Assembly (NCBI GenBank): GCA_013396655.1
Contig: WBMV01001912.1
Span: forward strand, 434,001 to 498,000
Source: Campylorhamphus procurvoides
Taxonomy: Eukaryota; Chordata; Aves; Passeriformes; Dendrocolaptidae
Direction: 5' to 3'
DNA length: 64,000 bases
Positions 11,901 through 23,974 of this stretch are shown one piece after another; position 1 is the stretch's first letter; every line of letters begins with the position of its first letter. The position numbers and the translations under genes are program-made. Below the pieces are notes generated by a model, which saw only the letters and a program-made list of their open reading frames with translations, had not been told where the DNA came from and ran no database searches.

Positions 11901-13987
11901 TAAATCACTGCTTATCAACAACAACATAGTAAAAGAGAATATAAGCTCCATTTTCATCCATTTCGCTATCGCTCAGCCTCCTGCATTCTGATACACAAAT
12001 CCAACCACATAACCCATCTGTGAACATCTCCAAAGGCATTTTTTACTGCTGCAGCATTACTGCCTCTTTACCTTCAACTACAGAAGGGGTAGAGGATAAT
12101 AAAGTAACCATGACTTCTCACCATTACAATTACAGTTGTTTCCTCCCTGTATTTGTACTGAGATATGGAACAGGTGACACAAAAAAATCACTTATTATGT
12201 AGCTGGCACAATAAAAATGCATTGTCTAGAATCTCTAAGCACTAAAGGAATCAAACTTTAATTTTCCGTTTATCACCTGGAAAAAGAAAAAAAGGGCCTG
12301 CTGTCATGAAGTATAAAATTCATTGTCTGATATGATCTAGGTTTTAAAAAACTTAACAACACATTTCACAGCTACAGCTCTTGGTTTATTCAGGAAAATG
12401 AGGATTAGAATAGGTAATATTTGTTTAAGTACATGCCCTGTCTTTTCTGCTTACAATGATGAAATGAGGTCTAGATCTCTTCAGCAAATTTCCTTTTCCT
12501 ATTTAAACTGCTGATCTATAATGAAATATAGGAGACTTGAGAAGAAAGCAAGTTTGTTATAAAGAAAGAAATCTGTAATTTCTCTAAGTATTCCAAGTGA
12601 CATGACCCCACTGAATTTTTCAGTAAAAGAAAGGCATTTGCAATACAATTTATTACATTTCTGCAGTCACATGTCTTGAAGCTGTATGAGACCAAGTTGT
12701 GTTTTAAAAAAGTGCTTGCTTAAGCAGCATTTGAGGACATGTCAACAAAATCATACTTTGCAAGATCTTGAGATACCTAAAAAGGAATGTTCTTCTAGCT
12801 AATGAGAAATTTTTGGTAATGCTCCCATACTTTGAAACATTTTGTTGTGTTTTCTCAAGTATATACATACTAAAATACAATTCAGTACAGAAATAAAAAT
12901 AAATTGTTAGTTTTTCAGCAGACATTTATTAGGCAATTGATATTAAGTGATTGCAACTGTTGTGGCAAAGAACTGAATGGACCTACATGAACTCCAAATC
13001 ACCTCAGGAGTTATTTTGTTCAGTACAGAGTTATAGAATACAATTTGTAGACATTTCTCTCTCTATGTTTATCCTTCTCTCAAGAGGACTGAGACATGAT
13101 CCACACTACATCCTACATGTTCCATTTCCCTAGCTAGCTTTTTCTAGATAAGTGTCTTCCTGTCTTAAAGAGCAGTCTCATCAGGACATATAACAAGCCA
13201 ATGGTATCTGTCCTATTTATTGACACTAAACTTAACCACATTATGATCTTCTGTAATTAATCAGAGATACTGTCTGAGTAGAAAGTGTGCAATAGAAGGA
13301 AAATAGCATTACTTAGTAGTTTGTAGCATTAAAGAAAAAAAATTAACCAGACAGTATAGAAAAATGTCAGTCAAAGCCACAAGTTACAGTAAAGCTCAGA
13401 ATAGAAGTCACAAGTTGTCCTCACACAGCCAGAAATTTGTAAGTTAACCTTTCATCATATCCAATGATCAGCTTCTGAAAATATTAATATATAACCAGTG
13501 AAGTATACAATAATAGAAATTGTAAAATGTGTCCTAAAACTGCTACATTGATAAGTCAGAGGAAATCAGACCAGATCTTGGAAGTAAACATTCTTATTTT
13601 CAATTTTATAGGAGTTCCATCTGTACATTGCTTTTTGGTCTGATCTCAGTCCTTTGGAGTCTCTTTGTAATCCAAGACTCTTTCACAAACACTCAGCAAT
13701 AGTGGGGCCTGTTGTCACCATAATAACTCATTTGGGGGACTCTCCCAGGACTAAAAAAAAACCAAAAAAAACCCCCAAAAATCCAAACCCCAACAGCCAA
13801 AAAAGGAATGCATCTGCAATTTTATGTGTATATAGGGAGGCTGACACCACCAAGAAAACACAGAGACCCACTGTGCTGCCACCCACAAAAGAATTCCGCT
13901 TGCTCACCTGTTATTTCCTATATTTTTCTTAAGTGAAACAGACTTAAATGAGATTGGACTGATCTTGCCAGTTACCTGTATGTAGGC
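8936..13987. other. long AT-rich non-coding stretch
   Basis: No recognisable gene or transposon. A-rich low-complexity tracts lie at 11,690-11,810 and 13,749-13,805. A minus-strand AATAAA (TTTATT on plus, 13,216-13,221) could serve as the polyadenylation signal for the candidate terminal exon above it, about 770 bases downstream of its stop codon. Confidence 0.45.
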
Positions 13988-14118
13988 TTAGGACCGCTTG
14001 TTGTACTGTATTTTTTTCTGATGGGTCTTGTAGCACAGAAAGACAACAACACAATTACAAGTCAGTACCAAAGAAATCCAAACGATATGGTTCATGGGCA
14101 GGGACAGAAGCAACATAA
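13988..14118 (-). CDS. candidate terminal exon: membrane helix and tail
   Basis: A minus-strand acceptor (TTTTAATTTCAG, just above 14118) opens a 131-base frame ending in TAA at 13,988. After two leading bases the translation is MLLLSLPMNH, then the hydrophobic run IVWISLVLTCNCVVVFLCY, then the basic tail KTHQKKIQYNKRS and stop. A helix of about 19 residues followed at once by positive charges is the expected end of a type I single-pass membrane protein with a short cytosolic tail. It enters at phase 1. That matches the phase-1 exit of the candidate exon at 30,288, which would add Val at the junction. Two CpGs are present. I do not recognise the protein. Isolated hydrophobic frames do arise by chance, so the support is the splice site, the phase match and the helix-plus-basic order together. 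Confidence 0.4.
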
Positions 14119-15749
14119 CTGAAATTAAAATTCTTAAGTAACTGAGCACCTGAACACCATGTGCTGGGCATACCACTCCCAGAGTAGACTGAGAGGGCCT
14201 CCTTAAAAACACTGCATCTTTGCAGGGACATACTGGAAATCAGATCCTGTTGCAGCAACAGCAGATTTGCAGTTCAGGCCCGGCAGCATGTAGGTGCTGT
14301 AGGCAGCAAGGGAGGAAATCTGCACATGAGGAAGAAGAGAATAGCAGCACAATGACCTGCAACAGAACATTTTGGCAAATGTCAAGGTGAAGTTTCAGCA
14401 AGGTAGCACTTGATTTGGCTCAGCAAAGAAGAAAAAATATGTGGCACATGGAGGAGCACAAGGAAGGCACCCTGTCAAGTGGTGGCATTTTATGCTTAAA
14501 TGAGTACAGTAACAGTAGATCATGTTCTGTAAAGAAGACTCAGTTCTGATGTAGCTGTACGAAAACCTTGTTTTATTTCCAGAGAGAACATAGCTTACTG
14601 TTTCACACACTTTGATGAAATGCATATAAATGGCATATTTTATACAGGACAAATCTGGGGAGAAGAGAGGGAGAAATTTTTCTAATTTTCTCTCTTTCTC
14701 CAGGCACCTATCACAACTAAGAAAGTTACCTTCTTCTGTTTAATTATTTCATATTTTATCAATTAAAATTAATGAGATTAAACAAATGTGGAGATAGAAA
14801 TGTCCCAGCTGATCAAACTGAGCAGAAAGAATTGTATTTGGGGATCTGAGCTGGTTTGGAATAAATCTTAAATATTTACAAAATAAAAAACTATGTGTAA
14901 AATTCTCTTGCTATTAGGAGGCTACTGTATCTAAAGCATCCTGTTGTTCTCTATATTATATTTCATTCTCTGTTTTACAGTCACTGTCTGCAAACCCTAG
15001 TGGTTTTGAAGTTCTTTTTCATAATATGTGCTATAGTTCATATCCAAAGCACTTAAAGCTCAGAAATCCAGCCATCTGCAGTTTTGCTTCTCAAAGCACT
15101 GCAAATATTTTTAAATATATGCACCAGCATTTCTGTATTTATAAAACTGATAAATATACTACATTCAAAATAAAATTTAAAAAGAAACCCCAACTATCAC
15201 CAAAAAAACAAAAAGACACATGCATACACACTTTCTTGTTCTATAAGTTATCTGTAGTATGTATTCAAGTAATTTCTGCTCTTATTTCCTCTTTGTACCA
15301 GCAACTAAACAAAAGCTAAACAAGTTATTTATCATTTATTAACTCAAACACAAGTGTACATTTAAAAATTTATACTTGTTAATGCATAGTAAATGCATTA
15401 TGTATCTGAAAGTACAGATATTCTTATTTAAACTGCATTTAAATAAATATTGTAATAAAAGCAAAAAATATTTTTTTCACTTAAAAGTATGAAAAGGTTG
15501 CAGTAAGTGGCAGAACCCGAGAAATTTGCCTAACTGTACAGCTATCAAATGAACAAGAAATTAGACAACCAAAAGAACTCTGTATGTTTTATACAGGAAC
15601 AAAATTCTGTGTGGAGCACACATGACCTCTTGTTGAGGAACACACATGTTGCAGGTAGCTCGATGTGCCAGAAAGACTGTGGAATCTTCATAATTGACAG
15701 TGAAAGTTAGACTGAACAAGTCCTGAGAAACCTGACCAAAATACTGAAG
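14119..15749. other. AT-rich non-coding stretch
   Basis: No gene or repeat end recognised. If the minus-strand exon model is right, this is the last intron. Confidence 0.4.
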
Positions 15750-15816
15750 TGAGCCCTGCTGTGAATAGACTTGCTAACTTTTTGAGGTCCCTTCCCACTT
15801 AGATTATTCTAAGTTA
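15750..15816 (+). mobile_element. old CR1 3' tail fragment
   Basis: The order GAGCCCTGCTGTG, TTGAGGTCCCTTCCCACTTA and GATTATTCTAAGTTATT resembles a CR1 3' terminus with a decayed octamer repeat. It is short and diverged. Confidence 0.6.
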
Positions 15817-18800
15817 TTGGAAACTTCTATCATGGTGATACAGAGGGTTCTAAAGTCTACACCTGAACTGTTAAACAAAATCCATAATAACAGTGGTAAT
15901 TGTATGTATATCTTTCCTTATAAACGACCTTGGTATAAAGTATTGTAGTATTATGAATTAGGAGAGCATAGTTAGTGAAAGAGCTGAGCTTTCATTAACG
16001 TTGGTCTGACATTTGCAAAATTGATTTGTTTTGACATTTAGAGCACTTCTGTTGTAGTGTGGGCTCATGTCTGACATTAAGCAAACTAAATTATGACAGC
16101 TTTTGCTTAAAAGCTTCCCATAAAACATTGTTGTTTTACAAAGACTATGACATCTGTTCTAGCAGAAGCAGTCATGTTTAAAAAAAAAACATAGGAGGCA
16201 TACTGACTTATGTAGAAACAAAATCCTTAAATGAAGAATATCCAAAGCATTAAATGTTGGCCATGAAAAAGAAATAAATGTTCACACAACTTGTAGGCTT
16301 AGTCACAAAACTTGGAATGCAATTAAAAGTTTGAAGTAATACATCAGGAACCTTATCTGCATTTTTACCTTAAGAGAAAAAAACTGTTTATATTTTACAG
16401 AGAAATAGGAATAATCTAAGAGAACATAGGAGAGACTAGCTCATACATCAGATCTCTTATTTCAGCAGTACTGCAGGTCTTTTACTCATCTTGGTTTATA
16501 TCTGAAATGCATAAACAGATCAAGTTAAAAAGACGTTGTTTTCCTTCTGTTTGAATCATATATAAATGTTCATTGATTATTAAATTTAATTGTTTTCTTC
16601 TGATGCATTACAGTGATTCAGATGTTATTTTGGATTCAGTTTTCTGACACATAACCACAAACAACAGGTTCTTCTGGAGTTTGTATCTGAAAGGTGTACA
16701 ACACAGGATCTAAGATTGTAATCCACAGTATTATATAATTTTTCTTACAGATTACATCTCCAGAAACTAAGTTCAAGTAAGCTTAATCATTAATCATCCA
16801 TGCACTGAATATACCAACAAAGAACTTATTTTTTACCTATTTTTATCCTCCCATGTTAAAGGTGGACAATGGAATAAAAGCACCACTGCACCTGACAGTA
16901 ACCCCTTGGGAAATCCCCACCCTTATTAGCTATGGCAGGTTTCTCTTTACTGGGTACCTCCACAGGTAACACCCTCTATCTATATTAAGCAACACACTCC
17001 ATCCTCCCTTTCTGTCAGCTCAGGAGTGACAACAAAACTAAATTGAGCCTTTTATCCTCTTTGCTTTCCATATTCTCTTCCATGTTATTTTACCTTGGCT
17101 TGCTTGTCAGTTTCCTGGGATTTCCAGATGGTGTCCCCAGACCCTGCTAGACAGATTCAAAACTCTTTAATTTCGAATATCAATTGAAATCAAACCAATG
17201 TGGTCAACATGGATAGTGCACATGCAAAAGTTAAATGTCTTATTAATTTCCTTAAGTTTTGTCTCAACAATGTCAGCACCACAATGAGGAATTGTGCCAA
17301 GCTGGAAACGCACTTTGGTCTATTTCTTTCTTTTTCAAGCTAAACAGAGCAAATGAGTGTATGCATGGTATTCTTTCATAGGATTATCTTTTCCATGTAT
17401 TATAATTTATCTCTGTTACATAGTGCACTAGTATCTGGGTTTTGACATAAACATGTTATTCAAGGTGAATTTCTGTCATCAGCTCCATGACGTTTACTTT
17501 CGCAGCTGCTTTCCAAAATGTGTCCACCCTAATATTTCCTGTCTGCTCCTTTACTAAAGTGTCTACTTTGACATACAGCTCTTTTGCATAATTATTACAA
17601 TTAAATTTAAAAAATGATTTGAATGCAAATATAATTAACTGAAATTATTTATTTAATTTTTTTACTCTAGCTGTCAACCCTACAGACAACCACCAACCTG
17701 TTCTCATTCCTGGATCATCCTTCTCCCAGATCTTTTCCAGACTTAAAAAAAAATAATGTTTCTTTTGAGAGATATGAATTCTTCCCTCAGGATATTCTTT
17801 TTTTGTTTGTTATCTCATAAAAGGATATGTAATACTAAGCTTGTGAGAACTCAAATATCATGTATTTTATTCTGAGGGACAGCTCTAGAACCTACATTAT
17901 CTAGTCTTGTAGCTTTACATCTCTTGCAACATATATTTTTATGTCACTTCATTTGCAGGAATGTACATATATTGCAATAGTGTCCATTAAAAAAAAGGAG
18001 AGAGACCTGTCCTATTAAAAATTCAGTTTCAACTGACAATTAAAATATTTTTCCCATTAACTTTACTTAAATAAAACTATGTTCTAAGCTTTAAAATATA
18101 TGTTAAATAAACTATATTTTAAGTATTGCCACATTTTAGGGGTGGAATGAAACGGTTCAAGGGCTGAAATACATGAATTTGCATTCTAATGCATTTCTTC
18201 AGATTGATATGTCAAGTCAAGGACATGGTAAGTTTACTCAGGCAGAGTGAGCCAACATTTCTTCATGAAATTTCAATTTTAGAGAAAAAGAACTTGTATC
18301 AAAGCTGTTTTATATACTGCTTCTATTTGACAATTTTCACTACCAGTGACATGGCAATAACTGAAGATCGGGGACAGTTGAAACCTTAAAGCAACACTAT
18401 AAAATATCATTAGACAACTATTAAATTGACAATTACCTGTGTCATGAGTACTTTAATAGAAAACAACCAAACAAAAAAGCAACAAAACAAACAACTAATT
18501 AACTAGTATTTTTTTCTTTTTAACCTGCAGTTTTCATTGTACACTAATGAAGATGTAAGAAATCAGTAGTCTCAGCATCACCTCCAACAGTGTCAAATCA
18601 TTGTCCTTGAGAAGGCAATTATTGTAGTACTTAATATGTGCCTCTACTGATCTGAAAGAGCAGTACCATTTATATTTTCTAATCATGCTAAGAAATCCAT
18701 AAACATTCAAAATGTTCCAGATTATGCACTGTTGGTTTCCTTGCCATTTTCATTTCCAGTGACTAATGAACATCAAAAGCTAAACGATAATTTGAAAATC

Positions 18801-21489
18801 TATAGGTAATTACTGGAAAGTAAACTGAATTATAAGTCTATGACTTTTACACTTTTACACCACTCAGTATATGATTGTCATTGTTATTCAACACTTGTAT
18901 TTGCTTTATCACAGAATCAATAAGAATATGCAGTCTATCAAAACAGGCAAATTTCACTACTGTGATACCATATAAAATGCATATTAGTAATCTGGCAACT
19001 ACACATAATTGTGTTTTTAGTGAAATAACACTTTTACATGCTGTTTAATATCACAATAGCACCATATCTTCAGGTTACTGAAACTAACATGCTGGACTGT
19101 AGTGCTTAATTTTGGTGTCTATTGTTAACAGATGCATTTGCACTTTGTTCTTAAAATTTATGTTAAGAATGAAATGTTAATGCTTCTAGATCTTAAAATA
19201 CCTTTTGTTGTTGTTGTTTTGGGGTTTTGGGTTTTTTTTAAGTACTTACTACTCCCTAACTTCAAACACTTCTAGGAAGCATCTGAAATCTAGTGATGCA
19301 AATACATCTGAAGTGAGCTTCACATTAGCAGACTTTATAGCAAAGTTTACTACAAATGAACATCTGTGGTGCTTTTTAGGAAAAGAATAATAAAGCTCTG
19401 TTAAACCTTTGTTTATATTTGCCATTACACAGATGCTGCTTCACAAAGCAATCCTCAAAAATACAAAAGCCTGAAATACTTGTTTTTCAAGCACAGGTAT
19501 ACACTTTATACATCAAAACCCCTTTGGTTTAGGCTCATGTACATTATAAGGAATAAGTGTCAGAAATAGATACTAGTGTTATATTGTGTACCAAACTCTC
19601 CAGATCAACATCATAAGCTGTTAAATGTTTTCATATTCAGCATGGTTATTGCACTAATTGTAGAAGGCTTTGCCAAATTCTCAATGACAATTGATCTCCA
19701 TAAGCACTAACAAAGCAAAAAGGAACAGCAACAGACTGAGGAACTTCAGTAACTCAGTCACAGCAACCAGTTGCCCCTTACCAGGCTCCTTCAGGGCTGT
19801 CAGAGAAGGATCAATTGGCCAGCTGTCTTGGAGCAAGAGTACTCCCAAAGGAAGAAGCTCCTCACAGACCAAGCAGGGATCCTGCTTACCACTTCCCAAG
19901 TAAAGGACAGATTTGCTAGAATATTTTTTCTTTCAGATGTTAATGATGCCAATATTAATTAATGAAAAATTGCAAATCAACTGACAGAATGGATACTCAT
20001 GACAAAATTCCACTTGAAAATGTGTTTCTATTGAAAAGCAGAAGTTTGGTAAAATAAATTTACCAAATCCAGAATTTGGGGAAATTTCAATTAGCTTTAA
20101 CACAAAGAAAAGTCTGTTATTATTCCATATCATATAATCATTGTAGTAAAATATATTGTCATTTATTTATTCTCCCATTACCCTTTCCAAAAGGTATACT
20201 TGACCGTAATGCAATAATTTTTAAACTTCTACAGCTGCTAGTTTTTCAGTTACACCATCTCTGTAACCAGATGCCATAACAAATACTATCTTAGACAGAT
20301 TACTCCAAGCTAGTAATCTTCCTCAGAAGAATGCACACATCAGAGACACACACAGATCCACAGCCTGCTTGAATTTCTGAACTCCTTTTCAATTTATTTA
20401 GAAAAGGGGAGGTATACTGAAGTATCTCTAACTGAAGAATCTGATAAGAAAACAGAGCCCCTAGTCACTAGTCACAATATTGTCTCTGGAAAATGCTAAT
20501 AGGTCTCTCAGCTCTCCATATCTACTGTCAGGATTCATACTAAGGTATTTCCTATCAAAATATTTACTTATTCATCAAATGCTGGCTGGGTATCTAAAAA
20601 ATCATATAGTCAATAGAGCTAATTTAATATTATAAAGAAGCTCCAAAAACATGACACACATTAATAAAGTGGGGGGAAACATAGGTAAGTTTCACATTCT
20701 CACCATGTGAACAGGTCATTCACTAAATATATGTATGGATAAAGCAAGAATTTTAAGGACAATAGAAGCTGAATGCAAATGATGATAGAATGCAGAAAGA
20801 CTAGTTCCCTCTCTCTTTACACAGTTTCAAAAATATTAATTTTTCCTAAGGCTAATTCTAAATGCATAATCAGTAACATCTTAACTACAATGGGAGCACT
20901 TAAATGCAAAATAAGTAAGAAGACAAGAGGAGACATGATGAATCAATAACCAGCTGTAGTTCACAATGACTTACCTTGCTCTGTAGCATAAAACCCAGAG
21001 TTAGGGATCCTGCACATTCCAATGAAAAAAAAAAAACTAATTAAAACCCACTTTTTGAACAATACAAAATTCTATTCCATTCTGATTATTTCTTACAAAC
21101 AAAGAAAACATGTTTCATTTACAACAAAAGTTAGAATGAAATCACAAGCCTTGATTCTCACCTACTTTCCTTTGACAGCTGTGTAAACCACTAGACCTGT
21201 CATTCAAAAACTAGGAAGAAAAGCTTCCAATTCTGATTGATGTGCTTTATACAAACATTAGGCATGTATAAATGAAAAAACATGGAGTAAAAATAAAGTA
21301 GGCAAAAAAGTCTTCTGGGCTGTCCAAATTAAAAGCAGCAGAAGCAGCAGTCCAAGAGGACTACTAGTATAAAATATAACAAGTCCCTCAATGAAAGTAA
21401 CAGATAACCAGTGGTAGTGGGCCTGGGAAGAAAATGAAGAAACCAGCCAAAGTGCCTTAAAAACCTTAAAAAGCCTGAGGCTTTTACTG
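15817..21489. other. long AT-rich non-coding stretch
   Basis: About 5.7 kb with no recognisable gene, LTR or CR1 end. There is a GTTGTTGTTG run near 19,207-19,219. Open frames are short and overlap on opposite strands. Confidence 0.5.
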
Positions 21490-21849
21490 TATTGTAAAAT
21501 GGATTCCTTGCCTTTTTCCCCCCTGAGCAACCATTCTTCCTCCCAAGACCCCTTGAGAGAACTCTTATCTTTCTAGATTAGTATGCAGGAATTTGCCTTG
21601 GCCAGACTATGTGAAACCCCCCCTTATTGGTCCTTTGTTAACCCTTTCCCCATTGGTTGGTAACCCTTGATTTCTATTGGTTGTGACCAACATCTCCTAA
21701 AGCCCTTTAAATACCCCTGATCATGCGAATAAACTCTCTCTCTCTGCTGTCCCCTCCTGCGGTCTCTGTGTGCCTCTTTACTGGGGCATCTCAGGGACCA
21801 CATGGCCGGGAGGGAACGGGAAGGGGGAACATTCCACCACGCTGTCACA
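21490..21849 (+). mobile_element. solo LTR of an endogenous retrovirus
   Basis: A GC-richer block reads as an LTR on the plus strand. Three ATTGG (CCAAT-type) boxes lie near 21,626, 21,651 and 21,677. CCCTTTAAATACCCC is a TATA-like box near 21,702-21,716. AATAAA is at 21,729-21,734. A (CT)n run and a U5-like segment follow, ending CGCTGTCACA at 21,849. I put the 5' end near TGTAAAATGG at about 21,493, which is uncertain because no target-site duplication is clear. No internal region follows. The next LTR downstream is a different family in opposite orientation. Confidence 0.75.
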
Positions 21850-22021
21850 ATAACCCATGGTAGACACCCTTCTGACAGCTAAAGGGTTTGGGTTCTCTGT
21901 CAGCTTTGCAGGACATGCAGTCCTAAGAGAGTGCGGGTATGGCTCCTCACAACCAATAGCTTCTTTCTTTCTTTCCCACTGATAGACATCAACAACTTAA
22001 AACCCAAGAAAAAACCCAAAC

Positions 22022-22389
22022 TGTTGGAGGCGGGCTTGTGGAGCAATGAGATGACCCAATATGGGTTAGCAACACAGCTCAGTTTATTAATGGCATTTTT
22101 ACAATTATACTGTTCTGGCTTGTGCACGCGACAGGGCTCAGTATGTATCTTACCCTAATTGGCCCGCACCTACTGTCCACGAGCCAACCTCTGTGTTGCC
22201 ATTGGCCACCTGGTTCAGTTTACATTCTTGCTCCTGATCACAGGCATCTGCTTATTCTTTTGTATCGGGGCTTGTTTCTTCTTCAGCAGAGTTCCTGGCT
22301 GGGTCAGGCATGCTTAGGCCTCTGTTTCCACCAGGCTTAGGTTGGCAGTATCTTGTCTGTGCCCCTTGTGTGCCAACCATCCCTCTACA
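22022..22389 (-). mobile_element. solo LTR, second family, with a near-match duplication
   Basis: On the minus strand this begins TGTAGAGGGATGG (at 22,389) and ends CCTCCAACA (at 22,022), with TGT...ACA termini and a length of 368 bases. A minus-strand AATAAAC polyadenylation motif lies near 22,082-22,088. The flanks give CCAAAC (22,016-22,021) and ACAAAC (22,390-22,395), a six-base target-site duplication with one mismatch. It lies 172 bases downstream of the plus-strand LTR and just before an A-rich tract and a CR1. It is transcriptionally silent as far as sequence can show. Confidence 0.8.
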
Positions 22390-22470
22390 ACAAACAAACA
22401 AAAAATACCCCTAATACCGACCAAAACCAAGTAAACAAAGAAGCTAAAACAAACCGACAAAAACCCCCCA
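22390..22470 (+). repeat. A-rich (CAAA)n tract
   Basis: Low-complexity CAAA/AAAC units between the LTR and the start of the CR1 fragment. It contains the putative right-hand target-site copy of the LTR. Confidence 0.7.
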
Positions 22471-23974
22471 TCATCTTGAATCCACTGGCAATCTAGGAGG
22501 AAGCAGTTAATAACCTGCTGAACCACTTAGATGCTCACAAGTCTATGGGACCAGATGGGATCCATCCTATGGTGATGAAAGAGTTGGTGGAAGAGCTTGC
22601 CAAGATGGTCTACATCATTTATCACCAGTGCTGGCTCACTGGGGAGGTTCCAGATGACTGGAAGTTGGCCAATGTGATGTCCATCCACAAGAAGGGCTGG
22701 AAGGAGAATCCCAGAAACTAGAAGCTTGTCAGCCTGAATTTGGTGCCTGGCAAGGTTATGGAGCAGATCACGCTGAGTGAGATAACGTGACACCTACAGG
22801 ATTTAGGAGAGGTAGGTCCTGCCTGACCAACCTGATTTCCTTTTATGACTGTGACCCACCTGGTGGATGAGGGAAAGGCTGTGAATATGATCTATCTGGA
22901 CCTCTGCAAAGCCTTTGACACTGTCTCCCATAACATACTCCTGATAAAGCTGGCAGCCCACGCCTTGGACAGGGGCACTCTCTGCTGGGTTAAGAACTGG
23001 TTGGATGGCGAGGCCCAGAGTGGTGGTGGATGGGGCTGCATCCAGCTAGAAGCCAGTTAATAGTGGCATCCCCCAAGGGTCAGTGTTGGTCCCAGTCCTG
23101 CTTAATAACTTTATCAATGATCTGGATGAGGGGATTGAGTCCACCATTAGCAAATTTGCAGATAACACCAAGGTTGAGGGGGTGGAGTGTTGATCTGCCG
23201 GAGGTAGGACCATCCTTGTAGAGGGACCTGGACAGGTTAAATAGATGGGCCAAATCCAATAGCATGAGGTTCAACAAGGCTAAATGCCAGGTCCTGCACT
23301 TTGGCCACAACAGTGGGGGACAGAATGGCTGAACATTAGCCAGGCAGAAAAAGACCAGGAGGTGATGATTGACAGGAGGCTGAACATGAGCCAGCTGGCT
23401 GAGAAGGCAAATGGCATCCTGGCCTCTATCAGGAATAGTGTGGCTAGCAGGAGAAGTTATTCTTCCCCTGTACTTGGCACTGGTTAGGCCACATGTGGAG
23501 TATTGTGTCTAGTTCTGGGCCCCACGCTTTAGGAAGGATATTGAGGTGCTGCGCAGGTCTAAAGAAGAGCAGCAAGGTTGGTGAAGGGAATGGAGCACAA
23601 ATCCTATGAGGAATGGCTGCAGTTGTTTAGCCTGGAGAAAAGGAGGCTCAGGGGAGACCTCTCTACAACTACCTGAAAGAAGGTTGTAACAAGATGAGTA
23701 TGGATCTCTTCTCCCAAGAAACAAGTGATAGGACAAGAGGACATAGTCTTAAGCTGTGCCAGGAGAGATTTAGGTTAGATGTTAGAAAGTGCTTCACTGA
23801 GTAAGTGATTGGGCATTGGAATGGGTTGCCCAGGGAGGTGGTGCAGTCCCTGTTCTTAAGAAAAGACTGGGTGTGGCAATTAGCCATGGGCTAGTTGACA
23901 AGGTGGTGTTAGGTCATAGGTTGAACTCAATGATCTCAGAGGTCTTCTACAACCTAGTTTATTCTGTGATATTA
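22471..23974 (+). mobile_element. CR1 LINE, RT-domain to 3' end
   Basis: This is the best preserved CR1 copy in the window, 5'-truncated within ORF2 and running to the 3' terminus. Translated landmarks include IYLDLCKAFDTVSHNILL near 22,890-22,944. [12 protein letters not shown] follows near 23,105-23,140, then [11 protein letters not shown] near 23,149-23,180. The catalytic FADD box reads FADN, so the second aspartate is changed. Frameshifts and stops elsewhere confirm it is dead. The 3' end has the TTGAACTCAATGATCTCAGA motif and ATTCTGTGATATT at about 23,961-23,973. The 5' break coincides with the A-rich tract. Confidence 0.95.

Noticed and set aside
12704..12925. Minus-strand frame with acceptor GTATTTTAG and donor-like AG|GTATCT
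   Set aside because: It lies beyond the candidate stop exon, has no CpG or compositional signal, and only one modest acceptor.
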